Source: JACVRW01 sp963757815 (lineage in GTDB: Bacteria; Actinomycetota; Thermoleophilia; Solirubrobacterales; Thermoleophilaceae). From it: a stretch of 64,000 bases of DNA. The notes beneath the pieces were generated by a model that saw only the letters and a list, made by a program, of their open reading frames with translations, searched no databases and had not been told where the DNA came from. Location of the stretch: positions 98,609 through 162,608 of the forward strand of contig CAVWSN010000034.1 of NCBI GenBank assembly GCA_963757815.1. Reading direction: 5' to 3'. The position numbers and the translations under genes are program-made. Position 1 is the first letter of the stretch. Each line of letters begins with the position of its first letter. Below are positions 7,861 to 16,899 of this stretch, piece after piece.

Positions 7861-9450
7861 ATGGATACCCGGGAGGTCATCGCCGCGGTCGCGGCAGTGC
7901 TGGTCGCGGCCTACGTCGTGTGGCGCTGGCGGCGCATCGCCATCGAGCGCAAGGCGATCGGCATCCTGGTTGTGCTCGGGCTGGCCGTCTACGCCAGCGG
8001 AGTCCTCTCCGAATTGCCCGATCCGAAGGAAGTGATCGGTGACATTGCGGAGGCGCTCGGCCCCTGGACCTATGTGCTCGTCGGCGTGCTCGCCTTCCTC
8101 GAGACGGGGGCCTTCGTCGGCCTGGTGGCGCCGGGCGAGACCGTCGTGATCGCGGGCGGAGTCGTAGCCGGGGAGGGGACGATCGCTCTCCTCCCGCTGA
8201 TCGGGCTCGTCTGGATCTGCGCGGTGCTCGGCGACACCACGAGCTTCTACATCGGCCGCCGCCTCGGGCGCAGCTTCCTCGAAAAGCATGGCCCGCGCGT
8301 GAAGATCACCCACGAGCGGCTGGAGCAGGTCGAGAGCTACTTCGACCGCCACGGCGGCAAGACGATCCTGGTCGGCCGCTTCATCGGCCTCGTGCGCGCC
8401 CTGGCGCCGTTCATCGCCGGCTCGTCAGGGCTCAGCTACCGCCGTTTTCTCCCCTACAGCATCGTCGGGACCGGCCTCTGGGCGACGACCTTCTGCGTGC
8501 TCGGCTACATCTTCTGGCGCTCGTTCGACCGCGTGGCGCACATCGCGGGCCAGGCGATCTTCGGCTTCGGCGTGACGGTGGCGGTGATCGTGGGCGTCGT
8601 GGTCGCCTACAGGCGCCGCGCCGAGATCAAAGCCTGGGCACTCGCCCACGAGAGCCATCCGCTCATGCGGCCGCTGTTCGCGGTTGGCCGGCCCATCTAT
8701 CGCGGTGTCGTCCGGCCCGTCGTCCATGTCGTGGCTCCCCAGGTGCGGTTCCTGTGGAACCGCGTTACCCCCGGCGATCTCGGCCTCGAGCTGACGACCG
8801 CGCTCGCCGTCGGAGGCGTCGGGATCTTCGTGTATGTGCTCTACCTGGTCGAGCTGTCCGGCAACCTCGGACCCACGCCCCTCGACACCGAGCTGCTCGA
8901 TCTCGCCGACAAGCTCAACAACCAGATGCTCGTGGACGTCGCGAAGGTCGTCAGCGGGCTGGGCGCGCTTGCCACCGTCCTGGCCCTCATCGGCGTCACT
9001 TCGATCGTGCTGGCCGCGAAGCGCCGCTGGTCCGAGCTGCTCGTGCTCGTGGCCGGGCTCGGGCTCGTCTACGCCGCCGTGCACGTCGCGAAGGCCGAGA
9101 TCGACCGCCCGCGCCCGGCGGACCCGCTGGTCGATACCGCGCTGTCCTCCTACCCGAGCGGCCACGCGGCCTACGCAACGGCGTGGATCGCGGTCGCGTT
9201 CGTTCTCACCCGGCGGCTCGGGCTGGTCGCCAATGCCGCCCTGGTGATCGTGGGGATCGCGATCGCGGCGGCGGTCGGCCTCTCACGGATCTACCTGCGC
9301 GCGCACTACTGGTCGGACGTGGCGGGCGGCTGGGGTGTCGGCTGCGGGATCTTCGCCACGCTGGCGGCGATTGTCCTCGTCGTCGAGTACATACGCCACA
9401 ATGGCGAGCGACGCGAGCAGGAGCCACCGCTCGCGAAAGCCGAGCGATGA
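7861..9450 (+). CDS. DedA (SNARE-associated) and PAP2 phosphatase fusion membrane protein
   Basis: The protein has 529 residues. The N-terminal half (about 50-260) is a DedA/VTT domain, with the family signatures FLETGAFVGLVAPGE and GRFIGLVRALAPFIAG. DedA proteins are flippases or transporters for undecaprenyl phosphate and phospholipids. The C-terminal half (about 300-510) is a type 2 phosphatidic acid phosphatase. Its three motifs are complete: K-x6-R-P in KAEIDRPRP, PSGH, and S-R-x5-H-x3-D in SRIYLRAHYWSD. The combination suggests a single protein that both moves and dephosphorylates a polyprenyl or lipid phosphate. The next two genes overlap it by 4 and then 1 base, so the three form an operon. 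Confidence 0.9.
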   Translation: MDTREVIAAVAAVLVAAYVVWRWRRIAIERKAIGILVVLGLAVYASGVLSELPDPKEVIGDIAEALGPWTYVLVGVLAFLETGAFVGLVAPGETVVIAGGVVAGEGTIALLPLIGLVWICAVLGDTTSFYIGRRLGRSFLEKHGPRVKITHERLEQVESYFDRHGGKTILVGRFIGLVRALAPFIAGSSGLSYRRFLPYSIVGTGLWATTFCVLGYIFWRSFDRVAHIAGQAIFGFGVTVAVIVGVVVAYRRRAEIKAWALAHESHPLMRPLFAVGRPIYRGVVRPVVHVVAPQVRFLWNRVTPGDLGLELTTALAVGGVGIFVYVLYLVELSGNLGPTPLDTELLDLADKLNNQMLVDVAKVVSGLGALATVLALIGVTSIVLAAKRRWSELLVLVAGLGLVYAAVHVAKAEIDRPRPADPLVDTALSSYPSGHAAYATAWIAVAFVLTRRLGLVANAALVIVGIAIAAAVGLSRIYLRAHYWSDVAGGWGVGCGIFATLAAIVLVVEYIRHNGERREQEPPLAKAER

Positions 9451-9674
9451 CAAACCTGGATCTGTCCACCACCGAGGTCGCGATCGCGCTGGCATCCGGC
9501 CTGGTCGGTGCCTGCTACATCGCGCTGATACTCGTTCCCGCGTGGCGCTGCTACGGCCGGCTGTGGGAGAAGATCGCCGCGAGCTTCCTGACGGTCTTCA
9601 TCCTCGCCACGCTGCTGGGTGTGGGCGCCGCGATCGGCCTCGCGGTCGTCTGGACCTACGACACCTACGCCTAA
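9447..9674 (+). CDS. Small two-helix membrane protein
   Basis: This is a 75-residue product whose ATG overlaps the stop of the DedA-PAP2 gene (ATGA), and whose TAA overlaps the next start (TAATG). Two hydrophobic segments (about 10-31 and 45-68) flank a short loop with Trp-Arg-Cys-Tyr. I do not recognise a named family. The tight coupling on both sides supports it as a real gene and suggests a partner role to the lipid-phosphate enzyme upstream. Function is unknown. Confidence 0.75.
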   Translation: MTNLDLSTTEVAIALASGLVGACYIALILVPAWRCYGRLWEKIAASFLTVFILATLLGVGAAIGLAVVWTYDTYA

Positions 9675-10957
9675 TGGCCGTGAGCCGTCAACCTTTCGGC
9701 GTGGCCGGTCAGTCGCGCCCGCTCCTCGAAGCGCTCGACGAGGTCTCGGAGGCCGTCGAGTCGGGTGCCGGACTGCCCTCGGTCACCCGCGCTGCCGGGC
9801 GGGCGCTCGATGCGAGCGTGATCGTGCTCGACTCGTCGAGCAGCGTCCTGGCCGTGGCGTGCGAGTCATCCGAGGACGAGCGCGCGGTGATGGCCGGCGA
9901 GGGCGGCACCGAGACGGTTGACCTGCTCGTGGCCGAGGCGGTTGTCGGCCAGCTTCGCTTCCGTGTCCGCGGCGAATCGCCCCCGGCGGCGCTGTTGCGC
10001 CTGGTGGCCAACCTCATCGCCCTTGAGCTCGACCGCGCCAAGGCGCCCGAGCGGGCGAGCGAGGAAGCGGTCGGCGATTTCCTGGGCGATCTGCTCGCAC
10101 GCCGCATCACCGACCGCGAGAACATCGCGGCCCGCTCGGCGGAGCTCGGCTGCGACCTGGCCGGCGGCGCGACGGCGCTCGTGGTCCGGGCGCGCCCCCA
10201 GCACCCCGAGGAGGGCGACTGGCGAGCCCGCGTGCTGACGCTCGCGGAGCGCGGAGCGCGCGCGGTGGAGCGCACCTCGCTGGCGGCGCTCGTGGCGTCG
10301 AGCTGGGGCGCCGGCCCGAACGAGCACACGGGCCTGCGCGGCGAGCGCGAGCTCGTGATCCTCGCACCGGGTCCGGCCGGGAACGCCGGCCGGCGCGTCG
10401 CGGGCGCGGTCTTCCGCGAGCTCGAGGCCAATCTGCCCGGCTTTGCCGTGACCGTGGCGCGCTCGCGGCACACCACCGACCCGGCGGACCTGCACCGCGC
10501 CGGCGCCGAGGCGCTGTTGGCGGCCAACGTTGCGGAGGCGCGCGGCCACCCCGAGCTCTCCTTCGAGGAGACGGGCGCCTACCGGCTCCTCCTCCCGGCG
10601 ATGAGCGAGGACCCGGGCGAGCTGCAGGGCTTCTTCGACGAGACGGTCGCACCGCTCGTGGCCTATGACGACCAGTACGAGACCGAGCTCGTCCGCACGC
10701 TGGAGACCTTCCTCGACGCCGACGGAAACGTCGCGCGCACGGCCGAGAAGCTCTTCACCCACCGCCACACCGTCCGCTACCGCTTGGAGCGCGTGAAGGA
10801 GCTGACCGAGCTCGACGTATCGTCGACCGACGGTCGCGAGCGCCTGTCGCTCGGGCTCAAGGCGATGCGGGTGCTCGGCATCGTCGCCCCCGGCGGTCCG
10901 ATGCAGGAGAAGGGAACCGAGGCCGGGCGGGTGCCGAAGGAGCAGAAGGACCGCTGA
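9674..10957 (+). CDS. PucR/CdaR-type transcriptional regulator
   Basis: This 427-residue regulator starts at an ATG sharing one base with the upstream stop. The C-terminal 70 residues hold the PucR helix-turn-helix (HTH_30), with the diagnostic pattern GNVARTAEKLFTHRHTVRYR at about 351-370. The N-terminal part resembles a GAF-like sensor (about 25-115) and the middle a GGDEF-related CdaR domain (about 140-275); both assignments are by pattern only. Members of the family respond to small ligands such as purines or sugar acids and usually regulate adjacent genes. The ligand here is unknown. The tail after 405 is charged and probably disordered. Confidence 0.85.
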   Translation: MAVSRQPFGVAGQSRPLLEALDEVSEAVESGAGLPSVTRAAGRALDASVIVLDSSSSVLAVACESSEDERAVMAGEGGTETVDLLVAEAVVGQLRFRVRGESPPAALLRLVANLIALELDRAKAPERASEEAVGDFLGDLLARRITDRENIAARSAELGCDLAGGATALVVRARPQHPEEGDWRARVLTLAERGARAVERTSLAALVASSWGAGPNEHTGLRGERELVILAPGPAGNAGRRVAGAVFRELEANLPGFAVTVARSRHTTDPADLHRAGAEALLAANVAEARGHPELSFEETGAYRLLLPAMSEDPGELQGFFDETVAPLVAYDDQYETELVRTLETFLDADGNVARTAEKLFTHRHTVRYRLERVKELTELDVSSTDGRERLSLGLKAMRVLGIVAPGGPMQEKGTEAGRVPKEQKDR

Positions 10958-11116
10958 TCCGCCCGGCGCTCAGCGCGGGGAGGCGGCCGCTCGCTCGTTC
11001 GCGCCTGCTCCCGAGTCGCAGGCGGTCGGCCACGGCACAATCCTGGCGCGCCGCGCGCTTGATCGCATTCGACCTGGTCGTGGACGCCCCGCGCGTCGTG
11101 CGTCACGCTCCGGGTC

Positions 11117-11587
11117 ATGTCGACCTGGACCGAATTCGAAGCCGCGGCGCCGGAGCTCGCAAAGAGCGTCCGGGCGCGCCTCGATGCCCACACCCACAAG
11201 ACAATCGCCACTCTGCGTCGCGACGGCTCGCCGCGCATCTCCGGAATCGAGACCGCCTTCGTCGACGGCGATCTCTGGATCGGCTCGATGTGGCAGGCCG
11301 TCAAGGCACGCGACCTTCAGCGCGATCCGCGTTTCGCGCTGCACAGCGGCTCGACGGAGCCGTCGGAGTGGGAGGGCGACGCCAAGCTCGCGGGCGTGGC
11401 GGAGGAGATCACCGACCCCGAGCGCGTCCAGGAGATCAACGGCGACGGCGCGCCGCCCGGCCCCTCGCACCTGTTCCGGCTCGACCTCCACGAGGCATCG
11501 ACGGTCGGCCTGGACGCCGAGCGCAAGGCACTGGTGATCGAGGTCTGGACGCCCGAGCAGGGCGTGCGGACGATGAAGCGCGCGTAG
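11117..11587 (+). CDS. Pyridoxamine 5'-phosphate oxidase-like (PPOX) flavin/F420-binding protein
   Basis: The 156-residue product has the split-barrel PPOX pattern: TIATLRRDGSPRISGIET (about 32-49), a short DLWIGSM strand, and the V-K-A-R-D-L-Q-R-D-P-R-F helix that follows the cofactor site. Actinobacterial members bind FMN or F420 and reduce diverse small molecules. The sequence does not separate these. It is a free-standing gene with 159 bases before it and convergent to the HNH gene. A start at the ATG 11117 fits the N-terminal helix of the family. Confidence 0.8.
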   Translation: MSTWTEFEAAAPELAKSVRARLDAHTHKTIATLRRDGSPRISGIETAFVDGDLWIGSMWQAVKARDLQRDPRFALHSGSTEPSEWEGDAKLAGVAEEITDPERVQEINGDGAPPGPSHLFRLDLHEASTVGLDAERKALVIEVWTPEQGVRTMKRA

Positions 11588-11595
11588 CCGGCCGG

Positions 11596-12357
11596 TCAGG
11601 CCGCCTCCCGCCGTTCCTCCCCCGCCTCGTACCAGCGCAACCACTTGCGGATCGCGTTATCCGACACGCCGTACTTGCGGCCGACCGCGACGTAGCTCAT
11701 GTGCTCGAGGTCAGTCCGAAGCTGCTCGAGGCTCGGCCGTTCGACCTTGCGGGTGTCGGGACGTGGAACCCGGAGGGGGGATCGATCCCATTGTCGCCCG
11801 CACGTGGCGGAGCAATGCCGCTGTCCGGGCGCCCTCGGCCGGTACTGACGCCCACAGCGTTCGCAGACACGATCGTCGCGGAGCGCTGGGTTGCGCCCGC
11901 AATGGGTGTCGAGCGTCGCGGCACAGTTGGGACACACGATCCGGAGGTTCTCGAGCCGGTTGTCGGTCGAACAGCCGTTCACGTGATCGAGGATCAACGC
12001 GATCCGGCTGCCCATCCAGCGCTCACCTTGGCCGCAGAGCTCACAGCGACGCTCCTTCAGGCCCTCGCGGTAAAGACGCCGCTTGAGTGTCCCGCGAGAG
12101 TACGTGGAGTGCTCGACGAGCACTTCCGACAGCGGCCGGGGCTTGGGTCGCCCGCGTGCCTCGCGTAAGCCGCGAAGAGGATCAAAATGATCGGTGTCGA
12201 TCTCCCAGAGGGCGAGGTACTTCCGGATCGTCGCGTGGTTACCACCCGAGACCGACATGCCGAGGTTGCGCAGCGTCTCCGCGATGGAGTAGGACTGGGC
12301 CACCGCCGCGCGCAGGTCCGCTTCCGTGAACTTCACCCGGCTCGGCATCGAACACAT
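11596..12357 (-). CDS. HNH endonuclease with flanking helix-turn-helix segments
   Basis: The product has 253 residues from ATG 12357 (an ATG at 12348 is an equal candidate; longer frames run into tRNA-Gln). The centre holds an HNH core: CELCGQ, then LILDHVNG with the metal His, then DNRLENLRIVCPNC. A second zinc knuckle follows (CERCGRQY and C-S-A-T-C). The N-terminal segment (TEADLRAAVAQSYSIAETLR) and the C-terminal segment (SYVAVGRKYGVSDNAIRKWL) both look like helix-turn-helix DNA-binding units. This layout matches free-standing homing or phage-type HNH nucleases. It begins 30 bases from the 3' end of tRNA-Gln, on the same strand and downstream of it, which is where mobile genes often settle. 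Target and activity are unknown. Confidence 0.85.
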   Translation of the reverse strand: MCSMPSRVKFTEADLRAAVAQSYSIAETLRNLGMSVSGGNHATIRKYLALWEIDTDHFDPLRGLREARGRPKPRPLSEVLVEHSTYSRGTLKRRLYREGLKERRCELCGQGERWMGSRIALILDHVNGCSTDNRLENLRIVCPNCAATLDTHCGRNPALRDDRVCERCGRQYRPRAPGQRHCSATCGRQWDRSPLRVPRPDTRKVERPSLEQLRTDLEHMSYVAVGRKYGVSDNAIRKWLRWYEAGEERREAA

Positions 12358-12386
12358 GTTCGCACCACGGCCGGATGGAAGAGGAG

Positions 12387-12458
12387 CTGGGGAGTCCGGA
12401 TTTGAACCGGAATTGCACGCCTCCAAAGGGCGGCGTCTTGCCGTTAGACCACTCCCCA
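12387..12458 (-). tRNA. tRNA-Gln(TTG)
   Basis: A 72-base cloverleaf on the minus strand. The seven-base acceptor stem pairs TGGGGAG with CTCCCCA, the D arm contains GTCTAACGGCAAGAC, the anticodon loop is CTTTGGA giving TTG, and the T arm is CCGGTTCAAATCCGG. The outermost anticodon-stem pair is a C-U mismatch. No CCA is encoded. Confidence 0.93.
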
Positions 12459-12517
12459 AACGTGTCGGTTGAGCGTACTCGTTCAGCCGTCCCGCGGACC
12501 GCTACGCTCACGTCCCC

Positions 12518-13891
12518 ATGGCCGAGTCCTTCACGGTCCTGATCATGGCCGCCGGCCAGGGCACGCGGATGCGATCGCGCACTCCCAAGGTGCTGCATCG
12601 GGTCTGCGGGAAGCCCATGGTCGAGTGGGTCGTGGACGCCGCGCGGGAGGCCGGGGCGGAGAGGGTCGTGTGCGTGGTCCGCCCGGGAGACGGTGTTGCC
12701 GCGGGGCTGCAGCCCGGGGTCGAGGCGGTCGAGCAGCACGAGGGTGAGGGCACGGCCGCCGCGGTTCTCGCGGCCCGCGGGGCCGTCGACGAGGGCCCGG
12801 TTGTCGTCCTGTCGGGCGACCACCCACTGGTCACGGCCGAGCAGATCGCGGGCCTCCGCGCCGCCCGGCACGCACAGGACGCGGCGGCGGCGATTCTGAC
12901 CACCGACCGGCTCGATCCCACCGGATACGGGCGGATCGTGCGCGACGCCGGCGGGCGCTTCGAGCGGATCGTCGAGACGAAGTACGTCGATGGGGTTCCG
13001 AGCGAGATCCTCGACATCCGCGAGATCAACCTCGGTAGCTACGTGTTCGAGGCCGGCGAGCTCTTCTCGGCCCTGGACGCCGTGAAGCCCACGGACGGCG
13101 AGCTCTACCTCACGGGCGCGTTCCCGCTGATACTCGCTCGCGGCGGCGGCATCGCCATCCACCCGACCGATGACCCGGCCGTCGCGTTGGGCGTCAACGA
13201 CCGCGCGGGGCTGATGGAGGTCGAGGCGGTCGCCCAGCGCCGCATCATCGAGGCTCACGCGCGAGCGGGCGTGACCTTCCTCCAGCCGGAGACGACCCGC
13301 GTCGAGGCGGGCATCACGATCGGCGAGGACACCACCGTCGGCCCGGGCGTGAGCCTGCTCGGCGAGACGACCGTCGGCGGCGGGAGCGAGATCGGTCCGC
13401 ATACGACGCTGCAGGATGCGCGCGTGGGCGACGGGGCCACCGTCCGCCAGGCATACGTGGTCGAATCCGAGATCCACGACGGCGCCGTCATCGGCCCGTT
13501 CGCGTACCTGCGCCCCGGCACCATCGTCAGGGCGGGCGCCAAGGTCGGAACCTATGTCGAGGTCAAGAACTCGGACATCGGGCCCGGCGCCAAGGTCCCG
13601 CACCTGTCCTACATCGGCGACGCCGAGGTGGGCGAGAAGGCCAATCTCGGCGCCAGCACGATCGTCGCGAACTACGACGGCCGCCGCAAGCACCGCACGA
13701 AGATCGGAAAGAGCGCGAAGACCGGCATTCACACCTCCCTGGTGGCCCCCGTGGACGTCGGCGATCGGGCGTACACTGGGGCCGGTTCGGTCATCACGGA
13801 CGACATTCCCGAGGGAGCGCTAGGGATCGCCCGCGAGAGGCAGACAAACGTGGAGGGTTACGCGGACCGCGTAGAGGAGGATCCGGAATGA
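12518..13891 (+). CDS. glmU: Bifunctional UDP-GlcNAc pyrophosphorylase / GlcN-1-P acetyltransferase
   Basis: GlmU makes UDP-N-acetylglucosamine for peptidoglycan. It acetylates glucosamine-1-phosphate with acetyl-CoA (C-terminal left-handed beta-helix) and then transfers UMP (N-terminal domain). The 457-residue length is normal. The uridyltransferase signature LIMAAGQGTRMRSRTPKVLH is at about 8-27, and the sugar/UTP site includes EGTAAAVL near 77-84. The beta-helix starts near 255 with hexapeptide repeats, and the acetyltransferase loop FAYLRPG with the catalytic His region (KVPHLSYIGDAEVG) is present. The stop overlaps the prs start (ATGA), so cell-wall precursor and PRPP synthesis are co-transcribed, as in Bacillus. 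Confidence 0.96.
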   Translation: MAESFTVLIMAAGQGTRMRSRTPKVLHRVCGKPMVEWVVDAAREAGAERVVCVVRPGDGVAAGLQPGVEAVEQHEGEGTAAAVLAARGAVDEGPVVVLSGDHPLVTAEQIAGLRAARHAQDAAAAILTTDRLDPTGYGRIVRDAGGRFERIVETKYVDGVPSEILDIREINLGSYVFEAGELFSALDAVKPTDGELYLTGAFPLILARGGGIAIHPTDDPAVALGVNDRAGLMEVEAVAQRRIIEAHARAGVTFLQPETTRVEAGITIGEDTTVGPGVSLLGETTVGGGSEIGPHTTLQDARVGDGATVRQAYVVESEIHDGAVIGPFAYLRPGTIVRAGAKVGTYVEVKNSDIGPGAKVPHLSYIGDAEVGEKANLGASTIVANYDGRRKHRTKIGKSAKTGIHTSLVAPVDVGDRAYTGAGSVITDDIPEGALGIARERQTNVEGYADRVEEDPE

Positions 13892-14922
13892 GCAAGCTCC
13901 TCGAGACGGCCACTTCGCCGGCGTTCTCGTCGAGCATTCCCGCCGGCTACGAGAAGCGGCTGATGGTGACCGCCGGGCGCGCCAGCCTGGAGCTCGGCGG
14001 CAAGATCGCCGACAAGCTGGGCGTCGGGCTGACGGATGCCGGCCTCAAGACCTTCGCGGACGGCGAGGTCTACTGCCGCTACGCCGAGTCGATTCGCGGC
14101 GCCGACCTCTTCATCGTGCAGTCGATCTGCGGCTCCGAGCGCGAGGGCCTCACGGTCAACGACGCGCTCTGGGAGCTCCTCCTCATGATCCACGCGGCCA
14201 AGCACGCCTCGGCCCACCGGATCGTGGCCGTGACCCCGTGGTACGGCTACTCGCGCCAGGACAAGAAGTCCGCGCCCCGCGAGCCGATCTCCGCCCGGCT
14301 CGTAGCCGACGTGCTCGAGAGCGCCGGTATCGACCGGCTCGTGACGATGGACCTTCACGCCGGCCAGGTGCAGGGCTTCTTCTCGAAGCCCGTCGACCAC
14401 ATGACCGCGATGCCGATCCTCACCCAGTTCGTGATCGACCGCCTCGGGGACCAGGAGCTCGTGATCATCGCCCCTGACGCCGGACGCGTGAAGCTCGTCC
14501 GCAAGTTCGCGCAGAAGGTCGGCGCCCCCTACGCGCTCATGGAGAAGGAGCGCCCGGCGCAGCAGGTGGCCGAGATCGGCTACGTGATCGGCGACGTCAA
14601 GGGCAAGACCGCCGTCATCGTGGACGACATCATCGACACGGGCGGCACCCTGAGCGCGGCTGCCCAGACCGTGCTCGACGAGGGCGCCGAGCGCGTGTTC
14701 GCGGTCGCGACCCACGGGCTCTTCTCGGGCCGCGCCTTCGAGATCCTGGAGAGCGGCCCGCTGTCCGGCATCGTCGTGACCGACACTGTGCCGCTGCGCC
14801 CCGGCGCCCCCGAACTGATCACGCAGCTCACCTGCGCCGACATCCTCGAGGACTCGATCCGGCGCATCTTCACCGACGACTCCGTCTCCGAGATCTTCGC
14901 GGGCGAGAACCAGTTGTTCTGA
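13888..14922 (+). CDS. prs: Ribose-phosphate pyrophosphokinase (PRPP synthetase)
   Basis: Prs transfers pyrophosphate from ATP to ribose-5-phosphate, giving PRPP for nucleotides, histidine and tryptophan. The 344-residue product begins with about 24 extra residues compared with most family members, then has the classic FADGEVYCRYAESIRGAD region. The flexible-loop and metal site include YGYSRQDKK, the DLHAGQVQGFF segment follows, and the PRPP-binding loop reads VIVDDIIDTGGT at about 235-246. Translation is coupled to glmU by a 4-base overlap. Confidence 0.95.
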   Translation: MSKLLETATSPAFSSSIPAGYEKRLMVTAGRASLELGGKIADKLGVGLTDAGLKTFADGEVYCRYAESIRGADLFIVQSICGSEREGLTVNDALWELLLMIHAAKHASAHRIVAVTPWYGYSRQDKKSAPREPISARLVADVLESAGIDRLVTMDLHAGQVQGFFSKPVDHMTAMPILTQFVIDRLGDQELVIIAPDAGRVKLVRKFAQKVGAPYALMEKERPAQQVAEIGYVIGDVKGKTAVIVDDIIDTGGTLSAAAQTVLDEGAERVFAVATHGLFSGRAFEILESGPLSGIVVTDTVPLRPGAPELITQLTCADILEDSIRRIFTDDSVSEIFAGENQLF

Positions 14923-14960
14923 GGAGGCGCATCGGAGCGCCTCCATAGGCTCCCGGGCCG

Positions 14961-15416
14961 ATGTACGAGCTCTGGCTTGCCGTCCACATCCTGTGCGCCG
15001 TGATCTGGGTCGGCGGCGGCGTGTCGGTGCATGTGCTGGGACGCTGGACGGTCAAGCGCGGCGATCCCGAGCAGATCGTCGCCTTCAACCGCGACGCGGT
15101 GAAGCTCGGCAACGTCTTCTACGCGCCCCTGTCGATAGTCCTCATCATCGCCGGGGTCCTGCTGGTCGAGGAGGTGGGCTACAGCTACGGCGACCTCTGG
15201 ATCACGCTCGGCTTCCTCGGCTGGCTGTTCAGCCTGGCTCTCGGGATCGGCTTCTACACACGTCAGGCGCGCAAGGTAGAGGCGGCGGTCACGGCCGGAG
15301 GTCCGGCAGCGCCCGAGGCGCAGGCGACCATCCGCCGCATCCTGCTCGTCAACTCGATCGAGATCACCGTCCTGCTGCTCGTGATCGTCGACATGGCGGT
15401 CAAGCCCGGCGCCTAG
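14961..15416 (+). CDS. DUF2269-like integral membrane protein
   Basis: This 151-residue protein has four predicted membrane segments (about 1-22, 52-72, 80-102, 128-147). The first helix contains HILCAVIWVGGG, a His-plus-glycine pattern typical of DUF2269 and related predicted membrane proteins. No biochemical role is established for the family. The 3' end overlaps the convergent ABC1 kinase by 4 bases. Confidence 0.75.
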   Translation: MYELWLAVHILCAVIWVGGGVSVHVLGRWTVKRGDPEQIVAFNRDAVKLGNVFYAPLSIVLIIAGVLLVEEVGYSYGDLWITLGFLGWLFSLALGIGFYTRQARKVEAAVTAGGPAAPEAQATIRRILLVNSIEITVLLLVIVDMAVKPGA

Positions 15417-16879
15417 CAGCTAGGCTCCGAGGCCGGGCCGCGCGTTCGCCACGGGCCGGCGGAGCGGCCGAGCCGCGCCCGCACCCAGGCCTGCTCGCGC
15501 TGGCCGAGCTCGGTCGCGGGCGGCTCGCCGAACCACCACTCGCGGCCGATCCGGTGCCAGTTGCGAGTGGCCTCGAGCTGTCCGAGCACCGCCAGCACGC
15601 CCGACTCCATGCGCCTTCCCATCAGCTCGTTGGCGGGCAGGTTCTCGCGCCGCATGAGGCGGTAGAACGAGGAGCGCGGATCAGAGACCGCCGCGATCGC
15701 CTCCATCACCCGGGCCGAGTCGATCGTGACCTCGCGGTCCTCCATGTACCAGCCGCCGATCGCGCGCACGTGCTCCATGAGGAGCTCGGCGTCGATCTTG
15801 CGCGGGTCGTTCAGGAAGCCGAGGTCGTGGAGCGCCACGCGCAGTTCCTCGGGATCGTCGTCGAAGATTGCCTGCAACGCGGCGATCTCCAGCTCGATCT
15901 GGTCGCTGTCGAGCTGCTTGGTCATCCCGAAGTCGAGGAACGCGACGCGGCTGTCCGGCATCAGCAGGTAGTTGCCGGGATGGGCGTCGGCGTTGAAGTG
16001 CTGGAGGTGATAGATCGAGCCGAAGCAGAAGCGGAAGACGATCTCGCCGAAGCGGTCGCGTGCCTCCTGCGGCAGGGCGCGCACCTCCTCGAAGTCCGCG
16101 CCGTCCACCCACTCGCTGACCAGGACGCGCTCGGTCGAAAGCCGCGTCACGACATCGGGGACGTAGATGAACGGATGCCCCCGATAGCCGCGTGCGAAGG
16201 CGCGCTGGGACTGCGCCTCGAGCTCGTAGTCGAGCTCCTCCATCACGCGCTCCTTGAGCTCGGCGGCCGCTGCGCCCGCGTCGAGTCCCGGAGCGAGTGC
16301 CTTGGCCATTCGCAGGATCAGGCCTGCGTTCTGCATGTCGGCCGCGATCGCCCGCGCAACGCCGGGGTACTGCACCTTGACGGCCACGCGGCGGCCGTCC
16401 GGCAGCACCGCCTTGTGCACCTGGCCGATCGAGGCCGCCGCGGCTGCCTCATGGTCGAAATCCTCGAAGACCTCTTCCACCGGGTCTGCCCACTCCTCGT
16501 CGAGCACCGAGCGCACCGTCTCCCACGACATCGGTGGGGCGGTGGAGCGCAGCGTTGCGAGCTGCTCCTGGTAGAGCTCGCGGTACTCGGGCGGCAGGAA
16601 CTCGGTGTCGATGAACGAGGCCAGCTGTCCGACCTTCATCGCGGCGCCCTTCATGCGCCCGAGCGTCTCGACCATACGCTCGGCCGCCTCCAGGTGGCGC
16701 TGCTCGAGCGCCTCCGAGGCCTGCTCGGGCGAGCGGGCGATGTTCGCCGCGCGGGTGCCGGCGTAGCGGGCGCCCTGGGTACCCACGACCGAGCCGACCT
16801 GCGCCGTGCGGCGAATCCAACCGGTCGGAATCGTGTCTTCCTCACGCGGCGCCACAGCCGCCAGGATAGGCGGCATCAT
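15413..16879 (-). CDS. ABC1/AarF/UbiB family protein kinase-like protein
   Basis: The 488-residue protein belongs to the UbiB/ADCK atypical kinases that support isoprenoid-quinone and lipid metabolism. Signatures in order are the KxGQ element (MKVGQLASF, about 81-89), the alanine-rich nucleotide loop ending AASIGQVHKA, the VAVKVQYPG lysine strand (about 165-173), and later NADAHPGNYL and the metal motif VAFLDFG. All residues expected for ATP binding are present. It is divergent from rplY with only 20 bases between start codons. Confidence 0.9.
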   Translation of the reverse strand: MMPPILAAVAPREEDTIPTGWIRRTAQVGSVVGTQGARYAGTRAANIARSPEQASEALEQRHLEAAERMVETLGRMKGAAMKVGQLASFIDTEFLPPEYRELYQEQLATLRSTAPPMSWETVRSVLDEEWADPVEEVFEDFDHEAAAAASIGQVHKAVLPDGRRVAVKVQYPGVARAIAADMQNAGLILRMAKALAPGLDAGAAAAELKERVMEELDYELEAQSQRAFARGYRGHPFIYVPDVVTRLSTERVLVSEWVDGADFEEVRALPQEARDRFGEIVFRFCFGSIYHLQHFNADAHPGNYLLMPDSRVAFLDFGMTKQLDSDQIELEIAALQAIFDDDPEELRVALHDLGFLNDPRKIDAELLMEHVRAIGGWYMEDREVTIDSARVMEAIAAVSDPRSSFYRLMRRENLPANELMGRRMESGVLAVLGQLEATRNWHRIGREWWFGEPPATELGQREQAWVRARLGRSAGPWRTRGPASEPSC

Positions 16880-16899
16880 CGCTACACTGGCCAGCCGTC

